DNA of 64,000 nt, taken from Providencia alcalifaciens (GTDB lineage Bacteria; Pseudomonadota; Gammaproteobacteria; Enterobacterales; Enterobacteriaceae). The stretch lies in assembly GCF_915403165.1 (NCBI RefSeq), contig NZ_OU659204.1, positions 1,364,001 to 1,428,000 on the forward strand, read 5' to 3'. The position numbers and the translations under genes are program-made. The notes beneath the pieces were generated by a model that had not been told where the DNA came from, searched no databases, and saw only the letters and a list, made by a program, of their open reading frames with translations. How positions within the stretch are numbered: position 1 is the first letter of the stretch; every line of letters starts with the position of its first letter. This document shows, piece by piece, positions 62,839 through 64,000 of the stretch.

Positions 62839-64000
62839 TTATCCGATAGTCATTAAGCTCGCATTACCACCTGCTGCGGCAGTATTCACACTTAAAGAAC
62901 GTTCATGTACTAAGCGTTCAATGAGCAAGTTAGTTTCACCACGCTCAAAGCCTTGGACAGAAATAATCGGCCCTTTGCGTTTGGCAATCGCTTCACAAAC
63001 GTGTTTCAGTTGATCGCAATCTCCGTGATAAATCACACCTTCAATTGGCTCCACGGTGTTTTGCCAATCTTTGGTGAATGATATAGTTTTGCGGACTTTT
63101 TCTGGCAGTGACTTAAATAGCTTCTGGTGCAGTTCGCTATTTTCCCACAGTGTTTGACAACCACTTGCGAGCACGGCAGATAACTGAGTCAAACAATCGC
63201 GTTCATTATCGCTAAGGCATAAAATAGTACCGCGTGGACGCAAGGTGTAGGTGTTTTTTTCACCTGTTGGTCCTGGTAATAAACGTGTTGTACCGGCTTG
63301 CGTTAAACGTGCAAATTGTTCAACCGTAGATTGTTCAATTATGGATTGCTCAACATCAGTTTTCTGTTTTTGTGCCCATGCAGAGAAAGCTTCAAATGGT
63401 GCTAGCAACTCTGTGCGAGCACTTGCGTCCATTGGTAAATGGCCATCTTGCTGCTCCAGTGTTTGGCAAACTGCATTCTCGGGACGTTCACTTAATAAAC
63501 GGTAGAGATAAAGCGGTCCACCCGCTTTTGGCCCTGTACCTGAAAGCCCTTCACCACCAAATGGTTGAACCCCGACGACAGCACCGACCATATTGCGGTT
63601 AACATATAAGTTGCCCACTTTCGCCTTAGCAACCACTTGGTTGATGGTTTCATCAATGCGGGTATGAACACCTAATGTTAATCCATAACCTGCGGCGTTT
63701 ATTTGGTCAACTAATTGTTCTAACTCATCACGTTTGAAGCGAACAACATGCAGAACCGGTCCGAAAATTTCTTTTTTCAACTCACCAATATTATCTAACT
63801 CAATCAGAGTTGGTTTAACGTAGGTTCCTTCTGCCTGTTCTTGCTGATCTTGGCTATCCGTAAAGACGGCTTGGAAAACGGTTTTGCCTTTACTGCGCAT
63901 TTGTTGAATGTGTTGGTCAATATTCTCTTTGGCTTCACTATCAATGACAGGACCAATATCGGTAGATATGTGCTCAGGATTACCCATCCGGCACTCTTCC
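62839..64000 (-). CDS. putA: PutA C-terminal part (partial, continues beyond the window)
   Basis: PutA oxidises proline to glutamate (proline dehydrogenase plus glutamate-semialdehyde dehydrogenase) and represses put genes. Only the last 387 or so codons lie in the window; the 5' end is beyond 64000. Visible: EECRMGNPEHISTDIGPVIDSEA, EIFGPVLHVVRF, GYGLTLGVHTRIDETI, VGNLYVNRNMVGAVVGVQPFGGEGLSGTGPKAGGPLYL of the aldehyde dehydrogenase, then the C-terminal conserved lid domain ending SLSVNTAAAGGNASLMTIG as in E. coli. The frame is open to the edge. Confidence 0.96.
   Translation of the reverse strand, partial: EECRMGNPEHISTDIGPVIDSEAKENIDQHIQQMRSKGKTVFQAVFTDSQDQQEQAEGTYVKPTLIELDNIGELKKEIFGPVLHVVRFKRDELEQLVDQINAAGYGLTLGVHTRIDETINQVVAKAKVGNLYVNRNMVGAVVGVQPFGGEGLSGTGPKAGGPLYLYRLLSERPENAVCQTLEQQDGHLPMDASARTELLAPFEAFSAWAQKQKTDVEQSIIEQSTVEQFARLTQAGTTRLLPGPTGEKNTYTLRPRGTILCLSDNERDCLTQLSAVLASGCQTLWENSELHQKLFKSLPEKVRKTISFTKDWQNTVEPIEGVIYHGDCDQLKHVCEAIAKRKGPIISVQGFERGETNLLIERLVHERSLSVNTAAAGGNASLMTIG

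Overview
The window reads as a chromosomal segment of a Providencia-like member of the Morganellaceae (Proteeae). Evidence: A+T-rich DNA; the E. coli-type backbone block matP-ompA-sulA-sxy-yccS-helD-mgsA-yccU-hspQ-yccX-tusE-tRNA-Ser; a membrane L-amino acid deaminase of the Proteus/Providencia type; a complete tetrathionate reductase locus; and a second conserved block mdtG-lpxL...trhO-bssS-pyrC. The species cannot be fixed from sequence reading alone.

Layout. 1-11,007: core genome. A small GhoT/OrtT-like membrane toxin gene (230-406), matP, ompA, SOS-controlled sulA with two LexA boxes, the competence regulator sxy, yccS, helicase IV, methylglyoxal synthase, yccU, hspQ, acylphosphatase, tusE and tRNA-Ser(UGA). 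11,008-25,000: accessory DNA. GNAT acetyltransferases, orphan proteins, L-amino acid deaminase, a decayed contact-dependent-inhibition (CdiA) fragment beside a YrhB/Imm35-type protein, carbonic anhydrase, a short trimeric autotransporter with 78-bp tandem repeats, a molbindin, the tail of a dead AAC(6')-type aminoglycoside acetyltransferase, a KAS III-like enzyme, a self-contained DHFR-like/TetR pair with a perfect operator palindrome, DUF2798, YnfA, and an unrecognised 387-residue protein.

25,164-29,759: fdnGHI, the selenocysteine-containing formate dehydrogenase-N, preceded by a perfect FNR box. 29,894-41,856: two more GNATs, glucose-1-phosphatase, universal stress protein, a Sel1-repeat protein, the DlsT/CyuP amino-acid transporter, thioesterase, PhzF-like protein, POT peptide transporter, MdtG and LpxL. 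41,924-49,512: ttrRS divergent from ttrBCA, placed between lpxL and trhO, which are adjacent in E. coli. Formate oxidation by FdnGHI and tetrathionate reduction by TtrABC can be joined through the menaquinone pool, which suits anaerobic life in the gut.

49,513-64,000: a folded RNA-like 3' region after ttrA; an 11-codon ORF plus terminator ahead of a DUF4760-like membrane protein; trhO; an RcsA-like regulator; bssS; pyrC; three tRNA-Asn genes, two of them with a strong hairpin terminator of their own; ylaC; a CspC/E cold-shock protein; an mgtC-mgtB magnesium-stress operon with proline-containing leader ORFs before each gene; a small lipoprotein; a fliZ gene with no fliA in view; and the 3' part of putA, which runs off the right edge.

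The observations most worth a second look are the Pro/acidic 16-codon ORF plus overlapping hairpin before mgtB, the smORF-terminator arrangement before the DUF4760-like gene, the orphan GhoT-like toxin, the structured region after ttrA, and the CDI and AAC(6') remnants.
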